Shown in pieces: positions 7,067 through 16,307 of a stretch of DNA of 64,000 bases. The notes below the pieces were generated by a model that was given only the letters and a program-made list of their open reading frames with translations, was not told the DNA's origin and did no database searches. Within the stretch, counting starts at the first letter, position 1, and each line of letters starts with the position of its first letter. This DNA is from Flavobacteria bacterium MS024-2A (GTDB taxonomy: Bacteria > Bacteroidota > Bacteroidia > Flavobacteriales > Flavobacteriaceae): NCBI GenBank assembly GCA_905182305.1, contig CAJJBB010000005.1, forward strand, positions 186,001-250,000, in the 5' to 3' direction. The position numbers and the translations under genes were made by a program.

Positions 7067-7791
7067 CTGTAATGTCTGTATATTTTTAATAAATCAAACC
7101 AGACTTTGATCCCATAAAATAGTGATACCTTACTGTTTTCTGAGTCAATCCATGATGAAAGCGGCACCTCTAAAATCTTAGTTTGTATTTTAGTCCTCCC
7201 AAAATGGTTGATTAGGCGATAGAAGATTTCCACGTCAAATAACCAGCGTGTTAAAAATGCTTCATTAAATATCAATGTTACCCATTCTCTAGAAAATATT
7301 TTACAGCCACATTGTGAATCATAAATGGGGAGTCTCAACATTTTTGAAATAAAAGTAGCAATGATACGTCCAATGATAAAGCGATGAGTTTTACGTCGTA
7401 TGTTATTGTCTAGCTTTTTAATGCGCGATCCAAAAACAAAAGAAGTTTCTTTTGTTAATTTTTCTGAGAGGAGAATGCATTCTTCTATTGAGGTTGATAA
7501 ATCAGCATCTAAAAAAGCAAAGCGGTCAAATTTATTATTTTTAAGCGCACTGTTCATTCCTAGTCTTACAGCAGCTGCTTTTCCTTCGTTTTTCTTTTGG
7601 TTTATAACACTGATATTTTTAGGGAACTTAATTCGCAAGTCTTCTAAAATAGAATCAGTATTATCAGAAGATCCATCATTTACAAAATAAATTGATACGG
7701 CAGAATGTTTTTTTACAAATGAAACAAAACGATTCACTGGAAAACGTGATGCTTCATTGTAACAAGGAATAATTATAGCGGTATGAACCAT
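7063..7791 (-). CDS. GT2 polyprenyl-phosphate glycosyltransferase
   Basis: A 242-residue DPM1/ArnC-like family 2 glycosyltransferase. It opens with TAIIIPCYNEASRF (nucleotide-binding strand and loop). The metal-binding DXD-type motif appears as FLDADLS around residue 100, after VNDGSSDN, and GSRIKK follows. It probably transfers a sugar from a nucleotide sugar to polyprenyl phosphate on the cytoplasmic face. The ATG at 7791 is preferred over an in-frame TTG nine bases upstream because relatives start close to the IIIPCYNE strand. It is the first gene of a two-gene operon with the ArnT-like enzyme. Confidence 0.87.
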   Translation of the reverse strand: MVHTAIIIPCYNEASRFPVNRFVSFVKKHSAVSIYFVNDGSSDNTDSILEDLRIKFPKNISVINQKKNEGKAAAVRLGMNSALKNNKFDRFAFLDADLSTSIEECILLSEKLTKETSFVFGSRIKKLDNNIRRKTHRFIIGRIIATFISKMLRLPIYDSQCGCKIFSREWVTLIFNEAFLTRWLFDVEIFYRLINHFGRTKIQTKILEVPLSSWIDSENSKVSLFYGIKVWFDLLKIYRHYR

Positions 7792-8030
7792 TGAAATCAA
7801 CTTAAATAAATAATAAAACTATAAAGAAATTAAAAAAAATTCATTGAGATTCTATTAAGACTAAAATACCCTATTAGTTCAGTTTTTGTGATATAAATAA
7901 ATATAGGCATTCTTAGTATAAAAATTTGAATTTTAGTGTTTTGAATACTCCTTGAAATGATTTATAAACAAAAAGCAGTTAATTATGTTATTTTTTTCGA
8001 TAAAAAGCGTAAGTGATTAAAAAAAATTCA

Positions 8031-8038
8031 TAAATTTG
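8031..8038 (+). promoter_or_regulatory. -7 promoter box of tuf
   Basis: TAAATTTG matches the Bacteroidota -7 element TAnnTTTG and would start transcription about 30 bases before the tuf ATG. No TTG is seen at the proper distance upstream, so only one element is supported. The rest of the ~280-base gap between the divergent genes is AT-rich with no other recognisable feature. Confidence 0.45.
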
Positions 8039-8072
8039 CGCTCCTAAAAATAACATTGAAACAACAATAATT

Positions 8073-9260
8073 ATGGCTAAAGAGAAATTTGACAGGTCGA
8101 AACCCCACTTAAATATTGGAACTATTGGTCACGTAGACCATGGTAAAACAACCCTAACTGCGGCAATTACAAAAGTACTTGCTGATCAAGGTTTTTCAGA
8201 AGCTAGTAGCTTCGATCAAATAGATAATGCTCCTGAAGAAAAAGAGCGTGGAATTACAATTAACACTTCACATGTAGAATACCAAACGGCAAATCGTCAT
8301 TATGCCCACGTTGACTGTCCAGGTCACGCCGATTATGTAAAAAACATGGTTACTGGTGCTGCTCAAATGGATGGTGCTATCCTTGTTGTTGCTGCAACTG
8401 ATGGTCCTATGCCACAAACTAGAGAGCATATATTATTAGGCCGTCAGGTAGGTATACCACGTCTTGTTGTTTTTATGAATAAAGCAGACATGGTTGATGA
8501 TGAAGAATTAATTGAATTAGTTGAAATGGAAGTACGTGAATTACTTTCTTTTTACGACTACGATGGAGATAATTCTCCTGTAGTTTTAGGATCTGCACTT
8601 GGCGCTCTTAATGGAGAACAAAAATGGGTTGATTCGGTTATGAAATTAATGGAAGAAGTTGATACTTGGATTGAACTTCCCAAGCGTGATGTTGAAAAAG
8701 ACTTTTTAATGCCTGTTGAGGATGTTTTCTCAATCACAGGACGTGGAACTGTTGCAACAGGTAGAATTGAAACTGGAGTAGCTAATACAGGTGACGAAAT
8801 AGACATCATTGGTATGGGTGCTGAAAAATTGAAATCCACAATTACTGGGGTTGAGATGTTTCGTAAAATTTTAGATAGAGGAGAAGCAGGAGATAACGTA
8901 GGAATTCTTTTAAGAGGTATTGAGAAAAGCGATATCACAAGAGGAATGGTAATGTGTAAATTAGGCTCTGTAACACCACACGCTAAGTTTAAAGCTGAAG
9001 TATATATTCTTAAAAAAGAAGAGGGTGGACGTCACACACCATTCCATAACAACTACCGACCTCAGTTCTATGTTAGAACGACTGACGTTACGGGAAACAT
9101 TATGCTTCCTGATGGAGTTGAAATGGTGATGCCAGGAGATAACCTAACAATTAACGTTGATTTGATTCAGCCAATTGCCTTAAGTATTGGATTGCGTTTT
9201 GCAATTCGTGAAGGAGGAAGAACAGTAGGTGCGGGACAGGTTACGGAGATCCTAGACTAA
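8073..9260 (+). CDS. tuf: Elongation factor Tu
   Basis: The 395-residue GTPase that delivers aminoacyl-tRNA to the ribosome. The G1 P-loop GHVDHGKT is at 19-26, the switch region RGITIN follows, then DCPGHADY (G3, about 81) and NKAD (G4, about 136). Domains 2 and 3 are complete, with [11 protein letters not shown] and the C-terminal [10 protein letters not shown]. Length is normal. It opens the conserved tuf-trnW-secE-nusG-rpl-rpo block, but an intrinsic terminator follows, so the downstream genes are likely transcribed at a lower level. Confidence 0.98.
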   Translation: MAKEKFDRSKPHLNIGTIGHVDHGKTTLTAAITKVLADQGFSEASSFDQIDNAPEEKERGITINTSHVEYQTANRHYAHVDCPGHADYVKNMVTGAAQMDGAILVVAATDGPMPQTREHILLGRQVGIPRLVVFMNKADMVDDEELIELVEMEVRELLSFYDYDGDNSPVVLGSALGALNGEQKWVDSVMKLMEEVDTWIELPKRDVEKDFLMPVEDVFSITGRGTVATGRIETGVANTGDEIDIIGMGAEKLKSTITGVEMFRKILDRGEAGDNVGILLRGIEKSDITRGMVMCKLGSVTPHAKFKAEVYILKKEEGGRHTPFHNNYRPQFYVRTTDVTGNIMLPDGVEMVMPGDNLTINVDLIQPIALSIGLRFAIREGGRTVGAGQVTEILD

Positions 9261-9289
9261 CCAAAAATGTTTTTAATATGATACTCCAA

Positions 9290-9316
9290 GGTATCCCGTT
9301 TTACGGGATGCCTTTT
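9290..9316 (+). terminator. Intrinsic terminator after tuf
   Basis: GGTATCCCG and CGGGATGCC pair (one G-T pair) around TTTTA and are followed by TTTT. It separates the highly expressed tuf gene from the tRNA and secE. Confidence 0.8.
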
Positions 9317-9329
9317 GTGTCACATAAAA

Positions 9330-9402
9330 ACGGGTTTAGCTCAGTTGGTAGAGCACTGGTCTCCAAAACCAGGTGTCGGGAGTTCGAGCCTCTCAACCCG
9401 TG
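9330..9402 (+). tRNA. trnW: tRNA-Trp (CCA)
   Basis: A complete cloverleaf can be folded by hand. The acceptor arm pairs ACGGGTT with AACCCGT, the D arm is GCTC...GAGC, and the anticodon arm CTGGT/ACCAG has the loop CTCCAAA and anticodon CCA. The T arm is GGGAG/CTCTC with TTCGAGC, and the discriminator is G. The 3' CCA is not encoded. A tRNA-Trp between tuf and secE is the usual bacterial arrangement. Confidence 0.95.
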
Positions 9403-9423
9403 CATAATTAGAAAAAGTAAAGC

Positions 9424-9618
9424 ATGCAACTTTTTATATCATATATTAAAGATTCTTTCGAAGAATTAAAAAACAATGTTTCGTGGACAGAGCGTTCCGA
9501 ATTACAGCGACTAGTTGTTGTTGTACTTGTTTTTTCAATTTTGTTTTCCCTTGCGATTTGGGGAGCAGATACAGTTCTTTCAAGAATTATTCAATTTTAT
9601 TTCAACTTGATCGGTTAA
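9424..9618 (+). CDS. secE: Preprotein translocase subunit SecE
   Basis: A 64-residue SecE, the small essential subunit that clamps SecY in the inner-membrane translocon. An amphipathic N-terminal helix (FISYIKDSFEELKNNVSW) is followed by one membrane segment at about 30-55 (LVVVVLVFSILFSLAIWGA). This is the short, single-span form. It sits between tRNA-Trp and nusG and stops two bases before the nusG ATG, so the two genes are almost certainly co-transcribed. Confidence 0.95.
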   Translation: MQLFISYIKDSFEELKNNVSWTERSELQRLVVVVLVFSILFSLAIWGADTVLSRIIQFYFNLIG

Positions 9619-9620
9619 TC

Positions 9621-10175
9621 ATGACAACAACTACTTCAGATAAGAAATGGTACGTTGTTCGTGCTGTCAGTGGTCAAGAGGCCAAAATTAAAGACTACAT
9701 TATGTCTGAGGTTTCTCGTTTTGGATATGATCATCTTGTAGAAGACATTTTGGTCCCTACGGAGAAAGTAATCCAAATTCGTAATGGTAAAAAGATAAAT
9801 AAAGAACGGGTCTATTTTCCAGGGTATATTATGGTTAAAGCTAATTTGACAGGAGAGTTACCTCATATTATTAAGTCAGTGACAAATGTAATTGGTTTTT
9901 TAGGAGAGACTAAAGGAGGTGAACCTGTTCCGTTAAGAATTTCAGAAGTAAATAGAATGTTAGGTAAAGTAGATGAGCTCGCTCTTTCTACAGAACATAT
10001 TTCTATCCCGTTTTCACATGGAGAAAATATAAAAGTAATTGATGGTCCTTTTAATGGATTTAATGGAGTGATTGAAAAAATAAATGAAGAAAAGCGCAAA
10101 CTTGAGGTAATGGTTAAGATTTTTGGTAGAAAAACACCTTTAGAACTTAGCTATATGCAAGTAGAGAAAATATAA
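9621..10175 (+). CDS. nusG: Transcription termination/antitermination factor NusG
   Basis: A 184-residue NusG that binds the RNA polymerase clamp and links it to Rho or to ribosomal protein S10. The NGN domain begins KKWYVVRAVSGQE and contains the conserved FPGYIMVK. The C-terminal KOW domain has GPFNGFNGVIEKI. The ATG two bases after the secE stop is chosen; a longer in-frame reading would run back through secE in another frame and lacks homology. Confidence 0.96.
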   Translation: MTTTTSDKKWYVVRAVSGQEAKIKDYIMSEVSRFGYDHLVEDILVPTEKVIQIRNGKKINKERVYFPGYIMVKANLTGELPHIIKSVTNVIGFLGETKGGEPVPLRISEVNRMLGKVDELALSTEHISIPFSHGENIKVIDGPFNGFNGVIEKINEEKRKLEVMVKIFGRKTPLELSYMQVEKI

Positions 10176-10191
10176 ATGTTACACTAATAAA

Positions 10192-10230
10192 TTGAATTTT
10201 GTGTATTTGCTTCCGCCTTACACAATTCAA
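10192..10230 (+). promoter_or_regulatory. Hairpin in the nusG-rplK gap
   Basis: TTGAA and TTGTGTA (10192-10205, with a two-base bulge) pair with TACACAA and TTCAA (10219-10230) around a 13-base loop. There is no T run, so it is not a simple terminator. A leader element in front of rplK-rplA is the likeliest role, since these operons are often controlled by L1 or L10 binding, but the loop does not let me name a binding protein. Confidence 0.45.
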
Positions 10231-10244
10231 AATTAAATTACATA

Positions 10245-10682
10245 ATGGCAAAAGAAGTAAGTAAAGTTTTAAAACTACAAGTTCGGGGAGGTGCTGCGAA
10301 TCCATCGCCACCGGTTGGACCCGCGCTGGGTGCTGCAGGAGTCAATATCATGGAGTTTTGCAAACAATTCAATGCAAGAACCCAAGATAAACCAGGTAAA
10401 GTATTACCGGTTGCGATTACTGTTTATGTTGACAAATCTTTTGAATTTGTTATCAAGACACCTCCAGCGGCCGTTCAACTGATGGAAGCAGCCAAAGCTA
10501 AAAAAGGTTCTGGAGAACCCAATCGAAATAAAGTCGCTACAGTTACTTGGGATCAAGTCAAACTCATCGCTGAGGATAAAATGCCTGATCTCAATGCATT
10601 TACCATCGAGTCTGCTATGAAGATGATTGCTGGTACAGCGCGTTCAATGGGTTTTAAAGTTTCTGGAGAAGCTCCCTTTTAA
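10245..10682 (+). CDS. rplK: 50S ribosomal protein L11
   Basis: A 145-residue L11, which binds 23S rRNA in the GTPase-associated centre. The N-terminal domain has the proline-rich [11 protein letters not shown], the site of thiostrepton interaction. The C-terminal RNA-binding domain ends [11 protein letters not shown]. It is first of the rplK-rplA-rplJ-rplL series, all on the plus strand with gaps of about 17 to 70 bases. Confidence 0.97.
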   Translation: MAKEVSKVLKLQVRGGAANPSPPVGPALGAAGVNIMEFCKQFNARTQDKPGKVLPVAITVYVDKSFEFVIKTPPAAVQLMEAAKAKKGSGEPNRNKVATVTWDQVKLIAEDKMPDLNAFTIESAMKMIAGTARSMGFKVSGEAPF

Positions 10683-10699
10683 TTTATTAATACAAAGCA

Positions 10700-11389
10700 A
10701 TGGCTAAATTAACTAAGAAACAAAAGGAGTCTCGTGCGAAAGTAGATCCCAAAAATCTATATACGCTTAAAGAAGCTTCCGAATTGGTGAAAGAAATTAC
10801 CACTACAAAATTTGATGCGAGCATTGACTTGGCAATTCGTTTAGGGGTAGATCCTAAAAAAGCCAATCAAATGGTTCGTGGTGTCGTTACCTTACCGCAT
10901 GGAACAGGTAAAGACGTTCGCGTTCTTGCACTCGTTACCCCAGATAAAGAAGCAGAGGCTAAAGAAGCAGGTGCTGATTTTATAGGATTGGATGAATATT
11001 TGCAGAAAATCAAAGATGGTTGGACAGATGTTGATGTAATTGTAACGATGCCAAGTGTGATGGGTAAATTAGGCCCATTAGGACGCGTATTAGGTCCCCG
11101 CGGTTTAATGCCTAATCCTAAAACTGGTACGGTAACAATGGATATCAAGAAAGCAGTAACTGACGTTAAAGGAGGTAAGATTGATTTTAAAGTTGATAAA
11201 ACTGGAATCGTTCATGCTGCCATTGGAAAAGCATCTTTTACCGCTGACAAAATTTACGAAAATGCCGATGAACTATTGAAGACTATTTCGAAATTGAAGC
11301 CTTCTACAACCAAAGGAATATATGTAAAAAGCGTTTTCATGTCAAGTACCATGAGCCCGAGTATATCAATTGATGCCAAATTGGGTTAA
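10700..11389 (+). CDS. rplA: 50S ribosomal protein L1
   Basis: A 229-residue L1 of the ribosome's mobile stalk, and in many bacteria a translational repressor of its own operon. Characteristic segments are [17 protein letters not shown], the central [22 protein letters not shown] and the C-terminal [15 protein letters not shown]. Length is normal. It follows rplK by 17 bases. Confidence 0.97.
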   Translation: MAKLTKKQKESRAKVDPKNLYTLKEASELVKEITTTKFDASIDLAIRLGVDPKKANQMVRGVVTLPHGTGKDVRVLALVTPDKEAEAKEAGADFIGLDEYLQKIKDGWTDVDVIVTMPSVMGKLGPLGRVLGPRGLMPNPKTGTVTMDIKKAVTDVKGGKIDFKVDKTGIVHAAIGKASFTADKIYENADELLKTISKLKPSTTKGIYVKSVFMSSTMSPSISIDAKLG

Positions 11390-11406
11390 CGCACTAAATT
11401 TAAGTA

Positions 11407-11922
11407 ATGACTAGACAAGAAAAACACGATGCAATAGAAAACCTTAAAGAAGCTTTAGTGGGTGTGAAAACACTTTATTTAGCTGATATTGAGGGATTAG
11501 ATGCCAGGCAAACAAACGCATTAAGACGCGCTTGTTTTAAAGAAAATGTCAAATTACAAGTGGTAAAAAACACACTTCTTGCTAAAGCCATGGAGGCTTC
11601 CACCCATGACTTTGGTGAATTGACGGGAATCCTTAAAGGAAATACGTCCTTGATGTTTTCAGAGACTGGAAATGCACCTGCAAAGGTGATTAAGAACTTT
11701 AGAAAAAAGTCAGATCTACCCATTTTAAAAGGAGCCTTCATTGAAGAAGCAATTTATTTAGGAGATGACCAAATTGATGCACTTGTTGCTATTAAATCTA
11801 AAGAAGAGTTGATTGGAGATATTATTATGCTGTTACAATCTCCAGCCAAAAATGTTGTTTCTGCACTTCAATCGGGAGGTGGGAAATTATCTGGAATCCT
11901 TACAACACTTTCAGAACGTTAA
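11407..11922 (+). CDS. rplJ: 50S ribosomal protein L10
   Basis: A 171-residue L10 that anchors L7/L12 dimers on the ribosome. The N-terminal rRNA-binding part includes LRRACFKENVKLQVVKNTLLAKA, and the C-terminal helix (about 150-171) is the L7/L12 docking region. It follows rplA by 17 bases and precedes rplL by 67. Confidence 0.96.
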   Translation: MTRQEKHDAIENLKEALVGVKTLYLADIEGLDARQTNALRRACFKENVKLQVVKNTLLAKAMEASTHDFGELTGILKGNTSLMFSETGNAPAKVIKNFRKKSDLPILKGAFIEEAIYLGDDQIDALVAIKSKEELIGDIIMLLQSPAKNVVSALQSGGGKLSGILTTLSER

Positions 11923-11989
11923 ACCCGATATAATAAGTAAGCACTCAATATAGATATATATTAAATTTTAATTAGATAAATTATTAACA

Positions 11990-12367
11990 ATGGCAGATTT
12001 AAAAAAATTCGCAGAACAATTAGTCAATATGACTGTAAAAGAAGTCAATGAGTTGGCTGACATTTTAAAAGATGAGTACGGTATAGAGCCTGCAGCAGCT
12101 GCAGTAGCTATTGCCGGACCAGCAGCAGGTGGCGGAGACGCTGGAGCTGAGGAAAAGTCAGAATTTGACGTGATCCTTAAAGCAGCAGGTGGTTCAAAAC
12201 TAGCTGTAGTAAAATTAGTAAAAGAGTTAACAGGTCTTGGGCTTAAAGAAGCAAAAGGACTAGTTGACGCAGCACCTAGCCCTTTGAAAGAAGGAATTGC
12301 TAAGGATGAAGCGGAAGCGCTTAAAAATTCTCTAGAAGAAGCAGGAGCTGAGGTTGAACTTAAGTAG
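11990..12367 (+). CDS. rplL: 50S ribosomal protein L7/L12
   Basis: A 125-residue L7/L12. The N-terminal dimerisation domain is followed by an alanine/glycine-rich hinge ([15 protein letters not shown]) and the C-terminal factor-binding domain with [20 protein letters not shown]. It recruits translational GTPases to the ribosome. A strong terminator-like hairpin follows, which would let more stalk protein than RNA polymerase be made from the same transcript. Confidence 0.97.
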   Translation: MADLKKFAEQLVNMTVKEVNELADILKDEYGIEPAAAAVAIAGPAAGGGDAGAEEKSEFDVILKAAGGSKLAVVKLVKELTGLGLKEAKGLVDAAPSPLKEGIAKDEAEALKNSLEEAGAEVELK

Positions 12368-12387
12368 TCTCAACCATAATCATTAAA

Positions 12388-12430
12388 GGTATAGGTCTTT
12401 AGATTTAACTAAAGACCTATACCCTTTTTT
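12388..12430 (+). terminator. Attenuator/terminator between rplL and rpoB
   Basis: GGTATAGGTCTTTAG (12388-12402) and CTAAAGACCTATACC (12409-12423) form a perfect 15-bp stem with the six-base loop ATTTAA, followed by C and six T. It is the strongest intrinsic terminator in the window. In Escherichia coli a partial terminator at the same position lowers rpoBC relative to the ribosomal genes; the same role is inferred here. No TAnnTTTG box is evident between it and rpoB, so rpoBC probably depends on readthrough. Confidence 0.85.
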
Positions 12431-12473
12431 AGTAAGCCCATTTTGTGTTATTGACCATTAAAAAAAAAGTTAG

Positions 12474-15400
12474 ATGCCTAGTAAACAAAGCCAAAGAACA
12501 AATTTTGCCGGAGCTAAACATACTCCAATGTACCCGGATTTCCTGGATATTCAGATTAAATCTTTCCAGGACTTTTTCCAACTAGAAACCAAATCTGACG
12601 AACGTAACGAAGAAGGACTTTTCAATACGTTTAAAGAAAATTTTCCAATCACCGATACAAGAAATCAATTTGTTTTAGAGTTTATCGACTATTTCGTTGA
12701 TCCTCCACGATACTCTATTCAAGAATGTATAGAACGTGGTTTAACTTATTCCGTCCCCTTAAAAGCGCGTTTAAAATTATACTGTACTGATCCTGAACAT
12801 GAGGATTTTGAAACTATAGTACAAGACGTTTTTTTAGGAACAATACCATACATGACACCAAGCGGTACTTTTGTAATCAATGGTGCGGAACGAATTGTAG
12901 TTTCTCAACTTCACCGTTCTCCAGGTGTATTTTTTGGCCAATCTTTCCATGCCAATGGAACTAAATTATATTCTGCTCGAGTAATTCCTTTCAAGGGTTC
13001 TTGGATTGAATTTGCGACTGATATTAATAGTGTAATGTACGCATACATTGATCGTAAGAAAAAACTACCTGTAACGACTCTTTTCAGAGCCATTGGTTTT
13101 GAATCTGATCGTGATATCCTAGAAATATTTGATCTTGCAGAAGAAATCAAAGTCTCTAAAACAGGACTTAAAAAAATATTAGGCAGAAAATTAGCGGCAC
13201 GTGTTTTAAAAACATGGCATGAAGATTTTGTAGACGAAGATACTGGTGAAGTAATTTCTATTGAAAGAAATGAAATCATAATTGATCGTGATACTATTAT
13301 TGAGAAAGAGCATGTTGAAGAAATTCTTGGAGGAAATGTTAAGAATGTCTTATTGCATAAAGTTGATGCACACTTGTCGGACTATGCGATTATTTACAAC
13401 ACTTTACAAAAAGACCCGACAAACTCAGAAAAGGAAGCCGTAGAACATATTTATCGTCAATTACGTAATGCGGAACCACCAGATGAGGATACTGCACGTG
13501 GAATTATTGACAAGTTATTCTTCTCTGATCAACGTTATAACCTTGGTGAGGTTGGACGTTACAGGATGAATAAAAAATTAGGCCTAGATATTGGAATGGA
13601 CAAGCTAGTGTTAACAAAGCTTGACATTATTACTATCATCAAATATTTAATAGAGTTGATTAACTCAAAAGCAGAGATCGATGATATTGACCACTTATCT
13701 AACAGACGCGTCCGAACGGTAGGAGAACAATTATCTTCTCAGTTTGGTGTAGGACTAGCAAGAATGGCAAGGACCATTCGTGAGCGTATGAACGTTCGTG
13801 ACAATGAAGTGTTCACTCCTATAGACTTGATTAATGCAAAAACACTGTCATCTGTTATTAATAGTTTCTTTGGAACTAACCAGTTATCTCAGTTTATGGA
13901 TCAAACTAATCCTTTAGCAGAAATAACCCACAAGCGTCGTCTTTCTGCCCTAGGACCAGGAGGCCTTTCTAGAGAACGTGCAGGGTTTGAGGTTAGAGAT
14001 GTACATTACACTCACTACGGAAGATTATGTCCTATTGAAACACCTGAAGGACCTAATATTGGACTAATTTCTTCATTAAGTGTTTTTGCTAAAGTAAATA
14101 ACCTTGGATTTATTGAAACTCCTTACCGTAAGGTAGAAAATGGAATCATAAATCTTAAGGAAACAATTTATTTAAGTGCAGAGGAAGAAGAAAATCAATT
14201 AATCACTCAAGCGAACATAAACTTTGACAAGGCTGGTAAAATTCTTGACGAAAAAGTAATTGCAAGAGATCAAGCTGATTTCCCTGTTGTTGGTCCAAAT
14301 CAAGTAAATTATACTGATGTTGCTCCTAACCAAATAGCTTCTATTTCAGCATCCCTAATTCCATTCTTGGAGCATGATGATGCCAATCGAGCATTAATGG
14401 GGTCAAACATGATGCGCCAGGCTGTTCCTTTATTACGTCCTGAAGCTCCTATTGTTGGAACTGGATTAGAAAAGCAAGTAGCTTCAGATTCTCGTGTTTT
14501 AATTAATGCTGAGAACGATGGAGTTGTAGAATATGTAGATGCTAATAAAATCACGATTAAATATGATTATTCTGATCAAGATAATTTAATCAGCTTTGAC
14601 GGAGACACTAAATCATACAACTTGATTAAGTTTAGAAAAACAAATCAGGGTACTTGTATCAATCTAAAACCAATCATTAAAAAAGGAGATAAAGTTACAA
14701 AAGGACAAGTATTATGCCAAGGGTATGCTACAGAATCTGGTGAACTAGCTTTGGGAAGAAACTTGAAAGTAGCCTTCATGCCTTGGAAGGGATATAACTT
14801 TGAGGATGCGATTGTGATTTCAGAAAAAGTAGTACGCCAGGATATTTTCACCTCTATTCATATAGATGAATATTCTTTAGATGTACGCGACACTAAACTT
14901 GGTACTGAAGAGCTAACAAATGACATTCCAAATGTTAGCGAAGAAGCAACTAAAGATTTAGATGAAAACGGAATGATTCGTATAGGTGCAGAAGTGAATC
15001 CTGGTGATATTTTAATCGGAAAGATCACTCCAAAAGGAGAGTCAGACCCTACACCAGAAGAAAAATTGTTGCGTGCTATCTTTGGAGATAAAGCGGGTGA
15101 TGTTAAAGATGCTTCTTTAAAAGCACCACCATCATTACGCGGAGTTGTAATTGATAAAAAATTATTTACACGCTCTGTAAAAGATAAACGTAAAAGAAAC
15201 GATGATAAATTAGAGTTAGAAACATTAGAAGACTCTTTTGATGATAAATCCGATGCTTTAAAAGCAGTATTAGTTGAAAAACTATTTACTGTTGTTAACG
15301 GTAAAACATGTCAAGGAGTTCAAAATGATTTAGGTGAAGAGATTTTGCCAAAAGGGAAAAAGTATTCGCTTAAGCTACTTGCTTCTGTGGAAGACTACAC

Positions 15401-16283
15401 ACACCTTACTAAAGGTTCATGGACAACTACAAAAGAGATCAATGAGTCGATTGCTAATTTGATACACAATTATAAAATCAAAGAAAACGACCTTCAAGGA
15501 TCACTTAGACGCGAAAAGTTCACCATTAGTGTTGGAGATGAGTTACCTGCAGGAATTAAAAAATTAGCTAAAATTTATATAGCCAAAAAGCGAAAACTTA
15601 AGGTAGGGGATAAAATGGCGGGACGTCATGGAAACAAGGGTATCGTAGCTCGTATTGTACGTGAAGAAGAAATGCCTTTCTTAGAAGATGGGACCCCCGT
15701 TGATATTGTATTAAACCCACTGGGAGTTCCTTCTCGAATGAACATTGGTCAGATCTATGAAACCGTATTAGGTTGGGCAGGTCAGAACCTTGGAGAGAAG
15801 TATGCAACACCAATTTTTGATGGAGCAACCATTGAGCAAATCAATGTATTGACAGAAAAAGGTAATGTTCCACAATATGGACATACTTATTTATATGACG
15901 GTGGAACCGGAGAACGTTTTGATCAACCTGCGACAGTAGGAGTAATCTATATGTTAAAATTAGGACATATGGTAGATGACAAAATGCACTCACGTTCTAT
16001 TGGACCTTATTCATTAATTACGCAACAACCTCTTGGAGGAAAAGCGCAATTCGGAGGACAACGTTTTGGAGAAATGGAAGTTTGGGCTTTGGAAGCATAT
16101 GGTGCTTCAAGTACATTACAAGAAATTTTAACAGTTAAATCTGATGATGTTGTTGGAAGAGCAAAAACATATGAAGCAATTGTCAAAGGTGATACATTAC
16201 CAGAACCTGGCTTACCAGAATCCTTTAATGTGCTTATGCATGAACTAAAAGGACTTGGACTCGACATTCGATTGGAAGAATAA
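12474..16283 (+). CDS. rpoB: RNA polymerase beta subunit
   Basis: A 1269-residue beta subunit. The rifampicin pocket is [13 protein letters not shown] from residue 469, then [13 protein letters not shown]. The resistance-associated positions are in their sensitive state (aspartate 476, histidine 486 and serine 491, equal to 516, 526 and 531 in E. coli). The hybrid-binding lysine region ([14 protein letters not shown]) and the C-terminal [24 protein letters not shown] are present. The enzyme is complete and of usual Bacteroidota length. It precedes rpoC by 24 bases. Confidence 0.98.
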   Translation: MPSKQSQRTNFAGAKHTPMYPDFLDIQIKSFQDFFQLETKSDERNEEGLFNTFKENFPITDTRNQFVLEFIDYFVDPPRYSIQECIERGLTYSVPLKARLKLYCTDPEHEDFETIVQDVFLGTIPYMTPSGTFVINGAERIVVSQLHRSPGVFFGQSFHANGTKLYSARVIPFKGSWIEFATDINSVMYAYIDRKKKLPVTTLFRAIGFESDRDILEIFDLAEEIKVSKTGLKKILGRKLAARVLKTWHEDFVDEDTGEVISIERNEIIIDRDTIIEKEHVEEILGGNVKNVLLHKVDAHLSDYAIIYNTLQKDPTNSEKEAVEHIYRQLRNAEPPDEDTARGIIDKLFFSDQRYNLGEVGRYRMNKKLGLDIGMDKLVLTKLDIITIIKYLIELINSKAEIDDIDHLSNRRVRTVGEQLSSQFGVGLARMARTIRERMNVRDNEVFTPIDLINAKTLSSVINSFFGTNQLSQFMDQTNPLAEITHKRRLSALGPGGLSRERAGFEVRDVHYTHYGRLCPIETPEGPNIGLISSLSVFAKVNNLGFIETPYRKVENGIINLKETIYLSAEEEENQLITQANINFDKAGKILDEKVIARDQADFPVVGPNQVNYTDVAPNQIASISASLIPFLEHDDANRALMGSNMMRQAVPLLRPEAPIVGTGLEKQVASDSRVLINAENDGVVEYVDANKITIKYDYSDQDNLISFDGDTKSYNLIKFRKTNQGTCINLKPIIKKGDKVTKGQVLCQGYATESGELALGRNLKVAFMPWKGYNFEDAIVISEKVVRQDIFTSIHIDEYSLDVRDTKLGTEELTNDIPNVSEEATKDLDENGMIRIGAEVNPGDILIGKITPKGESDPTPEEKLLRAIFGDKAGDVKDASLKAPPSLRGVVIDKKLFTRSVKDKRKRNDDKLELETLEDSFDDKSDALKAVLVEKLFTVVNGKTCQGVQNDLGEEILPKGKKYSLKLLASVEDYTHLTKGSWTTTKEINESIANLIHNYKIKENDLQGSLRREKFTISVGDELPAGIKKLAKIYIAKKRKLKVGDKMAGRHGNKGIVARIVREEEMPFLEDGTPVDIVLNPLGVPSRMNIGQIYETVLGWAGQNLGEKYATPIFDGATIEQINVLTEKGNVPQYGHTYLYDGGTGERFDQPATVGVIYMLKLGHMVDDKMHSRSIGPYSLITQQPLGGKAQFGGQRFGEMEVWALEAYGASSTLQEILTVKSDDVVGRAKTYEAIVKGDTLPEPGLPESFNVLMHELKGLGLDIRLEE

Positions 16284-16307
16284 TTTAATTTAAGACGACA
16301 TTTAGCC

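Noticed and set aside
9278-9469. Plus-strand open frame across the tuf-secE gap
   Set aside because: It overlaps the terminator and the whole tRNA-Trp and has no coding character.
13870-14020. Possible rifampicin resistance changes in rpoB
   Set aside because: The key residues of the pocket are the sensitive forms.
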